60,664 nt of DNA from contig JAFZKY010000031.1 in NCBI GenBank assembly GCA_017551725.1, positions 1 to 60,664 of the forward strand, given 5' to 3'. The DNA is from Bacteroidales bacterium. Lineage in GTDB: Bacteria > Bacteroidota > Bacteroidia > Bacteroidales > WCHB1-69. Below, one piece after another: positions 32,635-40,748 of the stretch. The notes below the pieces were generated by a model that was given only the letters and a program-made list of their open reading frames with translations, was not told where the DNA came from and ran no database searches. The translations under genes and the position numbers were made by a program. Numbering within the stretch: position 1 is the stretch's first letter; each line of letters starts with the position of its first letter.

Positions 32635-33447
32635 ATGACAACCGAAATCGACAATATTTTGTCTGCCGACAACGGTAACTTCTTCCTTATTGCCGGTCCT
32701 TGTGTGGTGGAAGGGGAGGAGATAACGTTGCAGATTGCCCGCCACCTGAAGACGGTGTGTGACGAACTGGGCATCCCGTTCCTCTTCAAGGCTTCGTATC
32801 GGAAAGCCAATCGTTCTTCGCTGCACTCGTTCACGGGCATCGGCGACGAGGAGGCGTTGGCGGTATTGGCGAAGGTGAAGAATGAGCTGAGCGTGCCGAT
32901 AGTAACCGACATCCATACGGCGGAAGAGGCATCATGGGCGGCGGAAGTGGCCGACGTGCTCCAGATTCCGGCGTTCCTGTGCCGCCAGACCGACCTGTTG
33001 GTGGCCGCCGCCGAGACCGGACGTTATGTCAATATCAAAAAAGGGCAATTCCTTTCCCCGGAGACCATGCGCTTTGCGGTGGGTAAGGTTCGGGAAAGCG
33101 GCAACAGCCGGGTGATGGTGACCGAACGCGGCACCTCCTTCGGCTATCAGGATCTCATTGTGGATTTCCGTGGCATCAAGGCATTGAAAGAAAATCACTG
33201 CCCTGTGGTGCTCGACTGCACCCACTCGTTGCAGCAGCCCAACCAGCCTGCTGGCGTCACGGGTGGACGTCCTGACCTCATAGAAACCATCGCCAAGGCA
33301 GGCGTGGCCGTCGGTTTTGATGGCCTTTTCATGGAAACGCACCCCGACCCGGCGCACGCCCTTTCCGACGGAGCCAATATGCTGCCTTTGGAGGAAATGA
33401 AGCCATTACTTGTTAAATTATTGAAAATCAGGAACGCTATTATATGA
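32635..33447 (+). CDS. kdsA: 3-deoxy-8-phosphooctulonate synthase (KDO-8-P synthase)
   Basis: This 270-residue TIM barrel joins phosphoenolpyruvate and arabinose-5-phosphate for lipopolysaccharide KDO. Motifs include FLIAGPCVVEGEE, FKASYRKANRSS, PIVTDIH, NIKKGQFLSP, LDCTHSLQQP and METHPDPAHALSDGAN. Cys23 in GPC, with the later His, Glu and Asp, indicates the metal-dependent class (metal-independent enzymes have Asn there). The stop overlaps the ATG of the next gene (ATGA), so the two are coupled. Confidence 0.96.
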   Translation: MTTEIDNILSADNGNFFLIAGPCVVEGEEITLQIARHLKTVCDELGIPFLFKASYRKANRSSLHSFTGIGDEEALAVLAKVKNELSVPIVTDIHTAEEASWAAEVADVLQIPAFLCRQTDLLVAAAETGRYVNIKKGQFLSPETMRFAVGKVRESGNSRVMVTERGTSFGYQDLIVDFRGIKALKENHCPVVLDCTHSLQQPNQPAGVTGGRPDLIETIAKAGVAVGFDGLFMETHPDPAHALSDGANMLPLEEMKPLLVKLLKIRNAII

Positions 33448-35528
33448 AAAACAACCGAATACACCAGATTATCATAATCCTGCTTGTGGCCCTTTGCTAC
33501 GGCAACACGCTGACCTTGAATTACGCTTTGGACGACCGTATGGTCGTGATGGAGAGCAAATACACCATCCAGGGCGGCTGGGAAGGCATCAAGTCCATTT
33601 TCACGGAGGACACCTTCAACGGCTATTTCGCCAACAAAGAGGCTGTGGTCGAGGGTGGCCGTTACCGCCCGATGTCGCAGCTGTCGTTCCTGATAGAGAT
33701 GGAGATTTTCGGACAGGACATCAAGAAGAAGATTGGCAATGTGAATGACTTCTTCAATTTGCATAATCCCGACCATGAGCAGTTTTTCGTGGATTCCCAC
33801 CTGCCGATGATATCGCATCTTTTCACCATCCTCTATTTCGCACTTCTTTGTCTGGTGATTTACAAGGTGTTATCCATGTTATTCAGCCAGTACGAAGGGA
33901 AGAAATGGTTCCAGTCGCTGGCGTTTATCGCCACGGTTCTTTTCGTGGTTCACCCCATCCATACGGAGGCGGTGGCCAATGTCAAGGGACGGGACGAGAT
34001 TTTCGCCATGCTGGGCTCGATGCTGACGCTATGGTGCTCGTTGAAATATGTGGACACTCGCAAATGGTGGTTCATCGTCTTGTCTTTCTTGTCGTTCCTT
34101 TTCGGCATCTTTTCCAAGGAAAACACCATCACTTTCCTGGCTGTGCTCCCGCTTACGTTGTATTTTTACCAGAATGAAAAGAAGCGCACGGCGGACTATT
34201 TCGTCACGCTGTTGCCGGTCATCGTGGGGAGTTTCATCTTCATATTGGCCCGTGCCAATGCCATTGGATCCATCATGCCGGCGGATCAGTCGGGTATCAT
34301 TTTGAACAACCCCTTCATCAACTCCACAAAATCCGAGGAGATAGCCACGGTGCTGTTCACTTGGCTTATTTATTTGCGGTTGCTTTTCTTCCCGCACCCG
34401 CTCACCCACGACTACTATCCGTGCGAGATCGAAATCACGAATTTCTCCAATCCGGTGGTTTGGGTGGTCATCGTGGGCAGTGTGGCACTTGTCGTTTATG
34501 CCCTTCTCACATTGAAAAAGAAGAAAGTGCCGTCATACGCTATCTTGTTCTTTATTATCACGTTTTCCATCACATCCAATCTCTTGTTCAACATCGGAAC
34601 GTTCATGAACGAACGTTTTGTGTTCATTCCCTCGTTGGGTTTCACCTTGTTGATCGGATACGGTTTCTATTTGCTTCTGCAAAAGGACTCGAAAGTGTGG
34701 CAGTGTGTTTCGTTGGCCGTGTTGGGTGTAGTGTGTCTGTTGTTGGGTATAAAGACGTTTACCCGGAATTTTGTTTGGAAAGACGATTTTACGTTGTTCC
34801 TCACGGATGTGAAAACATCCACAAACAGTATCAAGTGTAACGTGTCAGCGGGCGGCAGTTATTTGCAGATGTACAAGAAGAGTTTGGATACGAATGAACG
34901 TAATCTTGCCTATCAGCATCTGTATAAGGCTGTTTCATTGGATAGTACGGCGGTGAATGCGTATTTGTTGCTGGGTGAACTGTTGTTTATGGATGAACGA
35001 TATGAGGAATCGCATTTTTACTTTGCGGAGGCGGCCCGATATGCGCCCGGCAACATCATTGCGGTGGAAAATTTGAAGAAGCTTTCATTGTTGCTGGAAG
35101 ACAGGGAGCTGAAGCCCATATCGGATCTTTTGGATGAGGCATTGCGCGAACGCAGTATCACCAAACTCAATAGTGCTTACCGTCAGGTGGAGGATTTTCT
35201 GGCCGAACACCCGAAGAGCTTGATTGGCCGCAATTTGAAGGGTAATATGCTGGGTAGAGGATATGGACTGCTGGATTCTGCCATCCATGTGTATGAGGCT
35301 GTTTTGGCGGATGATCCGTCGTTTGCCAGCGCGTACGAGAACATGGGTATCGCTTACGCGGTCAAGCGGGATTTTGTCAGCGCCGAGGCATGTCTTCTGC
35401 GGGCGCAGCAGTTGGTTCCCGACAATTTGAATGTGAAAAACAATCTATACTCCCTGTATCTGGACAAGGGCGATATGGAGAAAGCCGAGGCGATGAAGCA
35501 GGTGATCGCTTCTATGACGGGGCGGTAG
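33444..35528 (+). CDS. TMTC-like membrane protein with TPR repeats (GT-C type, DUF1736)
   Basis: The 694-residue protein begins with a membrane helix and the GT-C-like acidic pair ALDDRMVV, followed by about ten hydrophobic segments to residue 440. The family signature HPIHTEAVANVKGRDEIFA and FSKENTITFLAVLPL lies in loops. The C-terminal 240 residues are tetratricopeptide repeats (NAYLLLGELLFMDERYEESH; ASAYENMGIAYAVKRDFVSA). Related proteins are, or resemble, polyprenol-dependent O-mannosyltransferases, so glycosylation of surface proteins is possible. It overlaps kdsA by four bases. Confidence 0.82.
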   Translation: MKNNRIHQIIIILLVALCYGNTLTLNYALDDRMVVMESKYTIQGGWEGIKSIFTEDTFNGYFANKEAVVEGGRYRPMSQLSFLIEMEIFGQDIKKKIGNVNDFFNLHNPDHEQFFVDSHLPMISHLFTILYFALLCLVIYKVLSMLFSQYEGKKWFQSLAFIATVLFVVHPIHTEAVANVKGRDEIFAMLGSMLTLWCSLKYVDTRKWWFIVLSFLSFLFGIFSKENTITFLAVLPLTLYFYQNEKKRTADYFVTLLPVIVGSFIFILARANAIGSIMPADQSGIILNNPFINSTKSEEIATVLFTWLIYLRLLFFPHPLTHDYYPCEIEITNFSNPVVWVVIVGSVALVVYALLTLKKKKVPSYAILFFIITFSITSNLLFNIGTFMNERFVFIPSLGFTLLIGYGFYLLLQKDSKVWQCVSLAVLGVVCLLLGIKTFTRNFVWKDDFTLFLTDVKTSTNSIKCNVSAGGSYLQMYKKSLDTNERNLAYQHLYKAVSLDSTAVNAYLLLGELLFMDERYEESHFYFAEAARYAPGNIIAVENLKKLSLLLEDRELKPISDLLDEALRERSITKLNSAYRQVEDFLAEHPKSLIGRNLKGNMLGRGYGLLDSAIHVYEAVLADDPSFASAYENMGIAYAVKRDFVSAEACLLRAQQLVPDNLNVKNNLYSLYLDKGDMEKAEAMKQVIASMTGR

Positions 35529-35625
35529 TGATGTCAGCAGGCGGAATATTTGCCAAATCCATCCTATTTGACAATTCTCCACTCTCCGGGCTGGAGTGAA
35601 CCCAGACTAAGATTTCTTTAAACAC
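35529..35625. other. Intergenic, first part of 35529-35830
   Basis: I see no gene, promoter or repeat in this 97-bp stretch. The rest of the interval up to the tRNA holds a palindrome, a tRNA-end repeat and two hairpins, listed separately. Confidence 0.5.
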
Positions 35626-35653
35626 GTAGAGACGCAGTGCATTGCGTCTCTAC
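35626..35653. repeat. GTAGAGACG palindrome, variant centre
   Basis: GTAGAGACGCA-GTGCAT-TGCGTCTCTAC has the same outer arm as the 30151 and 40688 palindromes, but the inner arm is changed on both sides so that pairing is kept. Confidence 0.85.
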
Positions 35654-35657
35654 AGGG

Positions 35658-35676
35658 TTGCGGAGAGAGAGGGATT
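35658..35676 (-). repeat. Direct repeat of the tRNA-Ser 3' end
   Basis: The 19 bases TTGCGGAGAGAGAGGGATT are identical to 35828-35846, which span the 3' end of tRNA-Ser. The rest of a tRNA is not recognisable here. Confidence 0.75.
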
Positions 35677-35718
35677 ACAGTTCCCTTCGCTGCCGCGGGC
35701 GTCCTTGCAAACGAAAAG

Positions 35719-35746
35719 ACATTGCTCCGCAATGTTTCTTTTTGCT
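35719..35746 (+). terminator. Terminator-like hairpin downstream of the TMTC-like gene
   Basis: ACATTGC-TCC-GCAATGT (35719-35735) followed by TTCTTTTT. It is preceded by GCAAACGAAAA, which also precedes the tRNA terminator on the opposite strand. Confidence 0.6.
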
Positions 35747-35792
35747 CATCGTCATCCTTTTGAACGCGAGCGTTCAGCGGATTCCGACTCGC

Positions 35793-35819
35793 AAAAAAGG
35801 CAACGCTTTCTGCGTTGCC
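35793..35819 (-). terminator. Terminator of tRNA-Ser
   Basis: On the minus strand GGCAACGC (35819-35812) pairs with GCGTTGCC (35806-35799), followed by six T. It lies 11 bp after the tRNA. Confidence 0.85.
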
Positions 35820-35830
35820 TTTTCGTTTGC

Positions 35831-35914
35831 GGAGAGAGAGGGATTCGAACCCCCGGAGGTGTGACCCTCAACGGTTTTCAAGACCGCCGCATTCGACCGC
35901 TCTGCCATCTCTCC
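35831..35914 (-). tRNA. tRNA-Ser (UGA)
   Basis: On the minus strand the gene starts GGAGAGATGGCAGAGCGG and ends TCTCTCC plus discriminator G; the acceptor stem GGAGAGA/TCTCTCC pairs perfectly. The anticodon loop reads CTTGAAA, giving UGA. A long variable arm (TTGAGGGTCACACCTCCGG region) and the T-loop GGTTCGAATCC are present, as in class II tRNAs. CCA is not encoded. Confidence 0.96.
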
Positions 35915-36051
35915 GAAAAACGGCTGCAAAAGTACTATTTTTTTTCGGAATCACCCGCTTTGGTTTCACAATATTATCTAGTATGCCTTAAACAGGTGAT
36001 GTTATTTCTTTACTTGTCGAGGCGGTGTTATTTCGATTCAAGCTCATGGGC

Positions 36052-36075
36052 TAAAAAAAACGGCCTTACGACCGT
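36052..36075 (-). terminator. Terminator of pspC
   Basis: On the minus strand ACGG and CCGT pair across TCGTAAGG and lead into eight T. Confidence 0.65.
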
Positions 36076-36080
36076 CTTTT

Positions 36081-36272
36081 TTACTCATCCGCTTCCGGCG
36101 CCACCAGCCAAACAATCAGGTAGGCCCAGAAACCAAAAGTGCCGCATAGCAGCGCAATGAGGAATACAATTCTGATCACTGTGGGATCACATTCCAAATA
36201 ACGGGCAATGCCACCGCATACGCCCGCAATTTTCTTGTCCGTTTTGGACCGTGTTAGTTTCTTATAAGACAT
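36081..36272 (-). CDS. PspC-domain membrane protein
   Basis: This 63-residue protein shows the complete PspC domain: KKLTRSKTDKKIAGVCGGIA, RYLECDPTVIRIVFLIALLC and a second hydrophobic stretch ending YLIVWLVAPEAD. PspC-type proteins sit in the inner membrane and are linked to envelope stress responses. There is no partner psp gene nearby. It is upstream of nothing on its strand and ends in a terminator. Confidence 0.92.
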   Translation of the reverse strand: MSYKKLTRSKTDKKIAGVCGGIARYLECDPTVIRIVFLIALLCGTFGFWAYLIVWLVAPEADE

Positions 36273-36305
36273 GTTATTATGATTTTTAGATAGATAATTT
36301 CAAAA

Positions 36306-38699
36306 TTAGAACGCATACCCGATGGCAATCTTCAAACCGTTGTTCCACTTGAAGCGGTGGTTGCCCGAGAACCAGTTCTTGTTCAACCAGGGGCCCTGCG
36401 ACGTGCGTTGCGGGTCATAGATGGGCAGTGCATAATCCACACGCACAACCAGGAAATCGAAATCCAACCGCAGGCCCACACCTACATCCGCAGCCAGCTC
36501 CTTGTGGAAGCGCTTGAACGAAAACTCTGCGCCGGGCATGTCATCGCTCTTCCGCGCCAGCCAGATGTTGCCCACATCCGTGAACAACCCATACTTGAAC
36601 ACACCGTAAATGGTGCCCCTGTACTCGATGTTCCACTCCAGTTTAATATCGCCTGTGTAGATGCTGTCGCGTCCATGCTCATACGATCCGGGACCCAAGC
36701 CACGGTACCCCCATCCTCTCATGCTGCTGCTTGTGCCCATGAAGAAGCCTTTCTCGTATGGCACGTATGAATCTTTGTCCAGCGGGATGATGGCGCCGGC
36801 AGTGAACCTCGTGGCGAAAGAGTTGTTCTTGTTGAATGTGTGCGTATAATTCCATGTAAACTCAAACTTCTCGAACGTGGAGTATCCATATCCCTCACTG
36901 TCCAATCCGTTTTGGCCCAAAATCCACCGTTCATCGGGTTTGAAAATCGCATTCAACCCTTTCAGAAACAGCCCTGAAGACTCTGCATTGACAGAAATAC
37001 GCATCACATCCTTCTTCCACGTGATGTTGAACGGAACAAGATAGTCCATACCATATTTCAAGGACAACAGGAAGAACTTTCCGAATTTGTTCTGATAGGA
37101 TTCTGGATAATCCCAATAATTGATGATGCCGGAATAAATCCGGTTGCTCATATTGATGGTACTGATGTCGATGGGACTTATGGTGTGGTTGGTATAATAA
37201 TTCGGACTCCAGTTGTAGGTGATGTTTGTATTGTAAACCATGCGTTTATACAAACCCGAATAGTTGACGCCGAAGTTCAAGGTGGTGCTGTAGCGGACGG
37301 CATCGCGCTGCTGGGCGCGGTGGAAAAGGAACAGTTTGGGGAACGTCATGGCCACGGAGGCACCGAACTCCGGATAGGTGAACTGCGAGCCTTTGCGGAA
37401 AAGATTGGTGAGCGAGTAATAGAAATAGCCGCCCGACAGGTTGAGGGTGAGATGTTCGCCGCCCTTGAACAGGTTGCGGTTGGTGTATGAAAAGGAGATG
37501 GCCGACTTGTCGTTCCGCAGGTCCAGCTGCCCCCCGATGCTGTGTACCTTCTGCCGCGTTAGACGGAAGCAGGCATCCAGCACACCCGTTCGGCGCGTGG
37601 AGTCCATCTGGGCCGTCTTCTCCACGAAGGTCTGGTTCATGAAAGAGAAATTGTCCAGCTGGTTCAACGACTGGCTGCTGCGACGGCGGGCGAGCTGCGT
37701 ATAAGGATTCCCCCTGTGTACATGGATGGCATCCGCAATCACCTTGTACTTGAAATCCTGGATCGGCTCCGTCAGCCAATCGTAATGCGGCGTGATGAAA
37801 TAGAAGTTCGTCGAATCGCGACGATTGTGGAACAGCACCGTATCATATTGCTGCGAGGCATCCATTGTGGCATCGTAGTCGGTCTGAATATACACATCGT
37901 TGAAAAAGTACTTGTACAGGTAGCGGTCGGCGTTCTCCACATTTGGGATCTTCATCACGATGTCCAATGACACCGACCTTGGAGGGGCGATTGTCGAATC
38001 CAACGCCTCATCATACGAAACCTCGCAGTGGATGATGGACTTCTCCACATAATAATAACCTTCGTCCTTGATGTCGTTGATAATGCGGGTCAATTCATTG
38101 GTTATCGCCGATTCACTGTATTGCATTCCGGAATACAACAGCGTTTCATCCAAATTCAGCACCACAATCTTGCGATACTCCGGGATGTCAATGTCGTACC
38201 GTATGTTACTGACGGTGTAGGGTTCGTTGGCCGTCACGAGGTAGCGGACGAAAGCCTTTTGGGGATTGTTTTTTTTGAAACGAACATTATAATCAAACGC
38301 GGCATCGAAATAGCCGAACTTGTTCATCACCACACCCAATTGGGAAATCGAATTTTGAATCTCCGTCGAATCAAGCAACACGGGCGGTTCGCCGATACGG
38401 TTGCGGAGCAGTTGGCGGAATTTAGAATCCTTCCATGCGCCGGTTTTGGGATCCAGACGGGGCTGTCCGCCGGTATAGCACATTGTTTTCAAGTTGAACA
38501 CCCCCATAAATTTCTTGTTCGTCAGGGGGCGCACGTATGATTTCAGGTTGTCGATCTGGGGATCTTTGGAGTCCACAACGGTCACCGTATTCTTTGCCAG
38601 CATATACTGGCCTTCCGACAGGGTTTTGGTGGACCGGCATCCGAACGGGAGGACCAGCAAGAGCGCATACGCCAGCAGATGGAACAAGGTCCTCCTCAT
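36306..38699 (-). CDS. tamL: TamL-type Omp85 outer-membrane lipoprotein
   Basis: This 797-residue protein has the lipobox LLLVLPFGC near residue 21, which predicts a lipid-anchored N-terminus, the hallmark of the Bacteroidota variant TamL. POTRA-like segments follow (about 40-330: QPRLDPKTGAWKDSKFRQLL, EPYTVSNIRYDIDIPEYRKI), then a 16-strand-type barrel containing the Omp85 signature SSMRGWGYRGLGPGS and a final aromatic residue (YAF). It helps insert outer-membrane or surface proteins. The partner tamB is not in the window. It lies 2 bp downstream of mreD. Confidence 0.87.
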   Translation of the reverse strand: MRRTLFHLLAYALLLVLPFGCRSTKTLSEGQYMLAKNTVTVVDSKDPQIDNLKSYVRPLTNKKFMGVFNLKTMCYTGGQPRLDPKTGAWKDSKFRQLLRNRIGEPPVLLDSTEIQNSISQLGVVMNKFGYFDAAFDYNVRFKKNNPQKAFVRYLVTANEPYTVSNIRYDIDIPEYRKIVVLNLDETLLYSGMQYSESAITNELTRIINDIKDEGYYYVEKSIIHCEVSYDEALDSTIAPPRSVSLDIVMKIPNVENADRYLYKYFFNDVYIQTDYDATMDASQQYDTVLFHNRRDSTNFYFITPHYDWLTEPIQDFKYKVIADAIHVHRGNPYTQLARRRSSQSLNQLDNFSFMNQTFVEKTAQMDSTRRTGVLDACFRLTRQKVHSIGGQLDLRNDKSAISFSYTNRNLFKGGEHLTLNLSGGYFYYSLTNLFRKGSQFTYPEFGASVAMTFPKLFLFHRAQQRDAVRYSTTLNFGVNYSGLYKRMVYNTNITYNWSPNYYTNHTISPIDISTINMSNRIYSGIINYWDYPESYQNKFGKFFLLSLKYGMDYLVPFNITWKKDVMRISVNAESSGLFLKGLNAIFKPDERWILGQNGLDSEGYGYSTFEKFEFTWNYTHTFNKNNSFATRFTAGAIIPLDKDSYVPYEKGFFMGTSSSMRGWGYRGLGPGSYEHGRDSIYTGDIKLEWNIEYRGTIYGVFKYGLFTDVGNIWLARKSDDMPGAEFSFKRFHKELAADVGVGLRLDFDFLVVRVDYALPIYDPQRTSQGPWLNKNWFSGNHRFKWNNGLKIAIGYAF

Positions 38700-38701
38700 G
38701 T

Positions 38702-39217
38702 CTATCGGATTTTACGGACGGGATAAAAAATGTAGAGCACGCACAGCAGCACAAAGGCGGTGAACACGCTGTTGGCCACAATGGCCATGAGAGAGTACCC
38801 GAAGTGGCGGAACGAACACGCTTCCAGCATCACAACGAAGAACTGATGCAGGAACGAGAGCGTGATGACATAGGTGAACATCCATTTGGAATCTTTCACG
38901 CCGGGCACGGGCCGGTCCACGCCCTCCGTAGTGTTGCGCCCGTTCAGTACCTTTACCAGATAGGGACGCACGAACATGACGACCAAAGAGGCTATCATGT
39001 TCACGCCTAAGGTGTAGGCGAACATATCCACCACAAAACCCGCGGCGAAGCCGATGAGGTATTGCACCGACTTGGGCAACTCCAACGGCAGCAGAAGCAG
39101 GGCCAACAGGTACAGTGCCGGCGTGGCAAATCCGAACAGATGGATGTTGCTGCAGATAAACACCTGCAACAGCAGCACTATGATAAAACGCAATATGTTC
39201 GACAGGACGTTATTCAT
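38702..39217 (-). CDS. mreD: Rod-shape-determining protein MreD
   Basis: The 171-residue protein has five to six membrane helices (LRFIIVLLLQVFICSNIHLF, LYLLALLLLPLELP, YLIGFAAGFVVDMFAYTLGV and further), as usual for MreD. With MreC and MreB it guides the elongasome. The start overlaps the mreC stop by eight bases. mreB would be expected upstream of mreC but is not there; an ior gene is. Confidence 0.88.
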   Translation of the reverse strand: MNNVLSNILRFIIVLLLQVFICSNIHLFGFATPALYLLALLLLPLELPKSVQYLIGFAAGFVVDMFAYTLGVNMIASLVVMFVRPYLVKVLNGRNTTEGVDRPVPGVKDSKWMFTYVITLSFLHQFFVVMLEACSFRHFGYSLMAIVANSVFTAFVLLCVLYIFYPVRKIR

Positions 39218-40058
39218 CTTTGAAGTTGGCTTTCAGGGTGTCGAGTTCGGACTTGTACAGATTCTCAATCAGATAGACGGTGTTCAGGCGTTTGAAGTCG
39301 GTGGCCAGTTTCACCTTGATGGTCAGGAAACTGGCATTCTTGCCCACCGACACCTCCTTGACGGTGCCCACCAGCAAGCCCTTCGGGAAGATGTTCGAGT
39401 AACCGCTGGTCAGCACGGAGTCGCCGATGTTGATTTCCAGATGCTGTGGGATGTTCTCCAGATAGGCCACAGAGGGGTCGCCGCCCTCCCAGACCACGGT
39501 GCCCACCTGGTTGATGGGCGAGACAATGGCGCTGATGCGGGAGTCGGGGTGCAGGATGGAGATGATGGAGGCGAAGTTGTTGGACACATCGCTCACCACG
39601 CCCACCACGCCCTTCGGCCCGGTGACGGCCATGTCGCGGCAGATGCCGTCACGCTGGCCCTTGTCAATGATGATGTAGTTGAACGCCTGATCAGTGGTGT
39701 TGTAGATGACATGCGCGTAGGTGTAGTCATACAGCCGCACGCTCTTCGGATGTAGGGAGTCGGTTTCCGACATCATCGAAAGCACTGTATCCTCCTTCTC
39801 CATGAACATGTTCTGCTGCTCGCGCATGAGGGCCATGTTCTGCTGCACCAGATTCTCATTCTCCTGTCCGAGACTGAAACGGTGAATCATTTCCGACCAG
39901 CTCTTCTGGATGGGGCCGACCGTGCTCTGGCAAATCTTGGCGAACTTGTACTGACTGTACGCCAACGACTTCCCAAGCATCACCAGGCTCACCACCAGAA
40001 GAACTGCGAACAGGAAATAGTGGAAATTCTTTCTGAAAAACTCAATCAGGTTGTTCAT
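39210..40058 (-). CDS. mreC: Rod-shape-determining protein MreC
   Basis: In this 282-residue protein one N-terminal membrane helix (YFLFAVLLVVSLVMLG) is followed by a coiled coil (about 60-95, ENENLVQQNMALMREQQNMF) and the MreC beta-barrel domain (VIYNTTDQAFNYIIIDKGQR, GPKGVVGVVSDVSNNFASII, GDSVLTSGYSNIFPKGLLVG). It is periplasmic and scaffolds cell-wall enzymes with MreD and RodA/PBP2. Confidence 0.92.
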   Translation of the reverse strand: MNNLIEFFRKNFHYFLFAVLLVVSLVMLGKSLAYSQYKFAKICQSTVGPIQKSWSEMIHRFSLGQENENLVQQNMALMREQQNMFMEKEDTVLSMMSETDSLHPKSVRLYDYTYAHVIYNTTDQAFNYIIIDKGQRDGICRDMAVTGPKGVVGVVSDVSNNFASIISILHPDSRISAIVSPINQVGTVVWEGGDPSVAYLENIPQHLEINIGDSVLTSGYSNIFPKGLLVGTVKEVSVGKNASFLTIKVKLATDFKRLNTVYLIENLYKSELDTLKANFKDE

Positions 40059-40079
40059 CCACGTGCAATAAGATCACAA

Positions 40080-40658
40080 TTATTTCTCGGCAAACTCCTT
40101 GCCGGCGCGCAGACAGGCGATGTTGACATTGACGATGTCCTCGCCCTTGCGTGCGAAGTTTTCGCGGACGGCTGCCTCAATCTCCTCGAACGGGATGCCG
40201 AGGTACGGGGAGGCGGCTCCCAGGATGACCATGTTGGCCGAACGGGCGGAACCGAGGTCCTTCGCAATCTTGTCGGCGTTGATGACCACCTTGTTTTTCA
40301 ACTTGCCCAATTCAGCGTTCAACTTGTCGAAATCGGGATAGTTCGGGATGTTCACGAAGGGCTGGTCGTTGGTGATGAGCCATCCGGTCTCCGGGTTGAG
40401 CCACGGCAGATAGCGCAACGACTCCATGGGCTCCACGGAGATGATCATGTCGGCCTTGCCCATCGGGATGAGGTCGGAGGCAATCTCCTGGTCGGAGAGG
40501 CGGAAGTGCGACTGCACGTCACCGCCGCGCTGGCTCATGCCGTGAACCTCGGCCTGTTTCATGTACATTCCTCTTTTGACGGCTGCATAGCCGACGATGG
40601 TGGCGATGGAGAGGATACCCTGACCGCCTACACCTGCTAATATGATGTCGATTTTCAT
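40080..40658 (-). CDS. iorB: Indolepyruvate ferredoxin oxidoreductase, beta subunit
   Basis: This 192-residue member of the pyruvate/ketoisovalerate oxidoreductase gamma domain family starts MKIDIILAGVGGQGILSIAT and continues with QAEVHGMSQRGGDVQSHFRL and PMGKADMIISVEPMESLRYL. With IorA it oxidises aryl pyruvates from aromatic amino acids to aryl-acetyl-CoA, passing electrons to ferredoxin. The ATG at 40658 matches the family start. iorA lies upstream, separated by 90 bp that include a perfect palindrome. Confidence 0.92.
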   Translation of the reverse strand: MKIDIILAGVGGQGILSIATIVGYAAVKRGMYMKQAEVHGMSQRGGDVQSHFRLSDQEIASDLIPMGKADMIISVEPMESLRYLPWLNPETGWLITNDQPFVNIPNYPDFDKLNAELGKLKNKVVINADKIAKDLGSARSANMVILGAASPYLGIPFEEIEAAVRENFARKGEDIVNVNIACLRAGKEFAEK

Positions 40659-40687
40659 ATTGATTTCTGTTTTATTTTTAACCATTC

Positions 40688-40715
40688 GTAGAGACGGTAT
40701 GCATACCGTCTCTAC
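40688..40715. repeat. GTAGAGACGG palindrome inside the ior operon
   Basis: This 28-bp perfect palindrome is identical to that at 30151-30178. It sits between iorA and iorB, so in the transcript it would form a 14-pair hairpin that could stabilise or separate the two messages. Confidence 0.9.
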
Positions 40716-40748
40716 AAAACGGATTATTATTTGTGAATAATATGGTTA

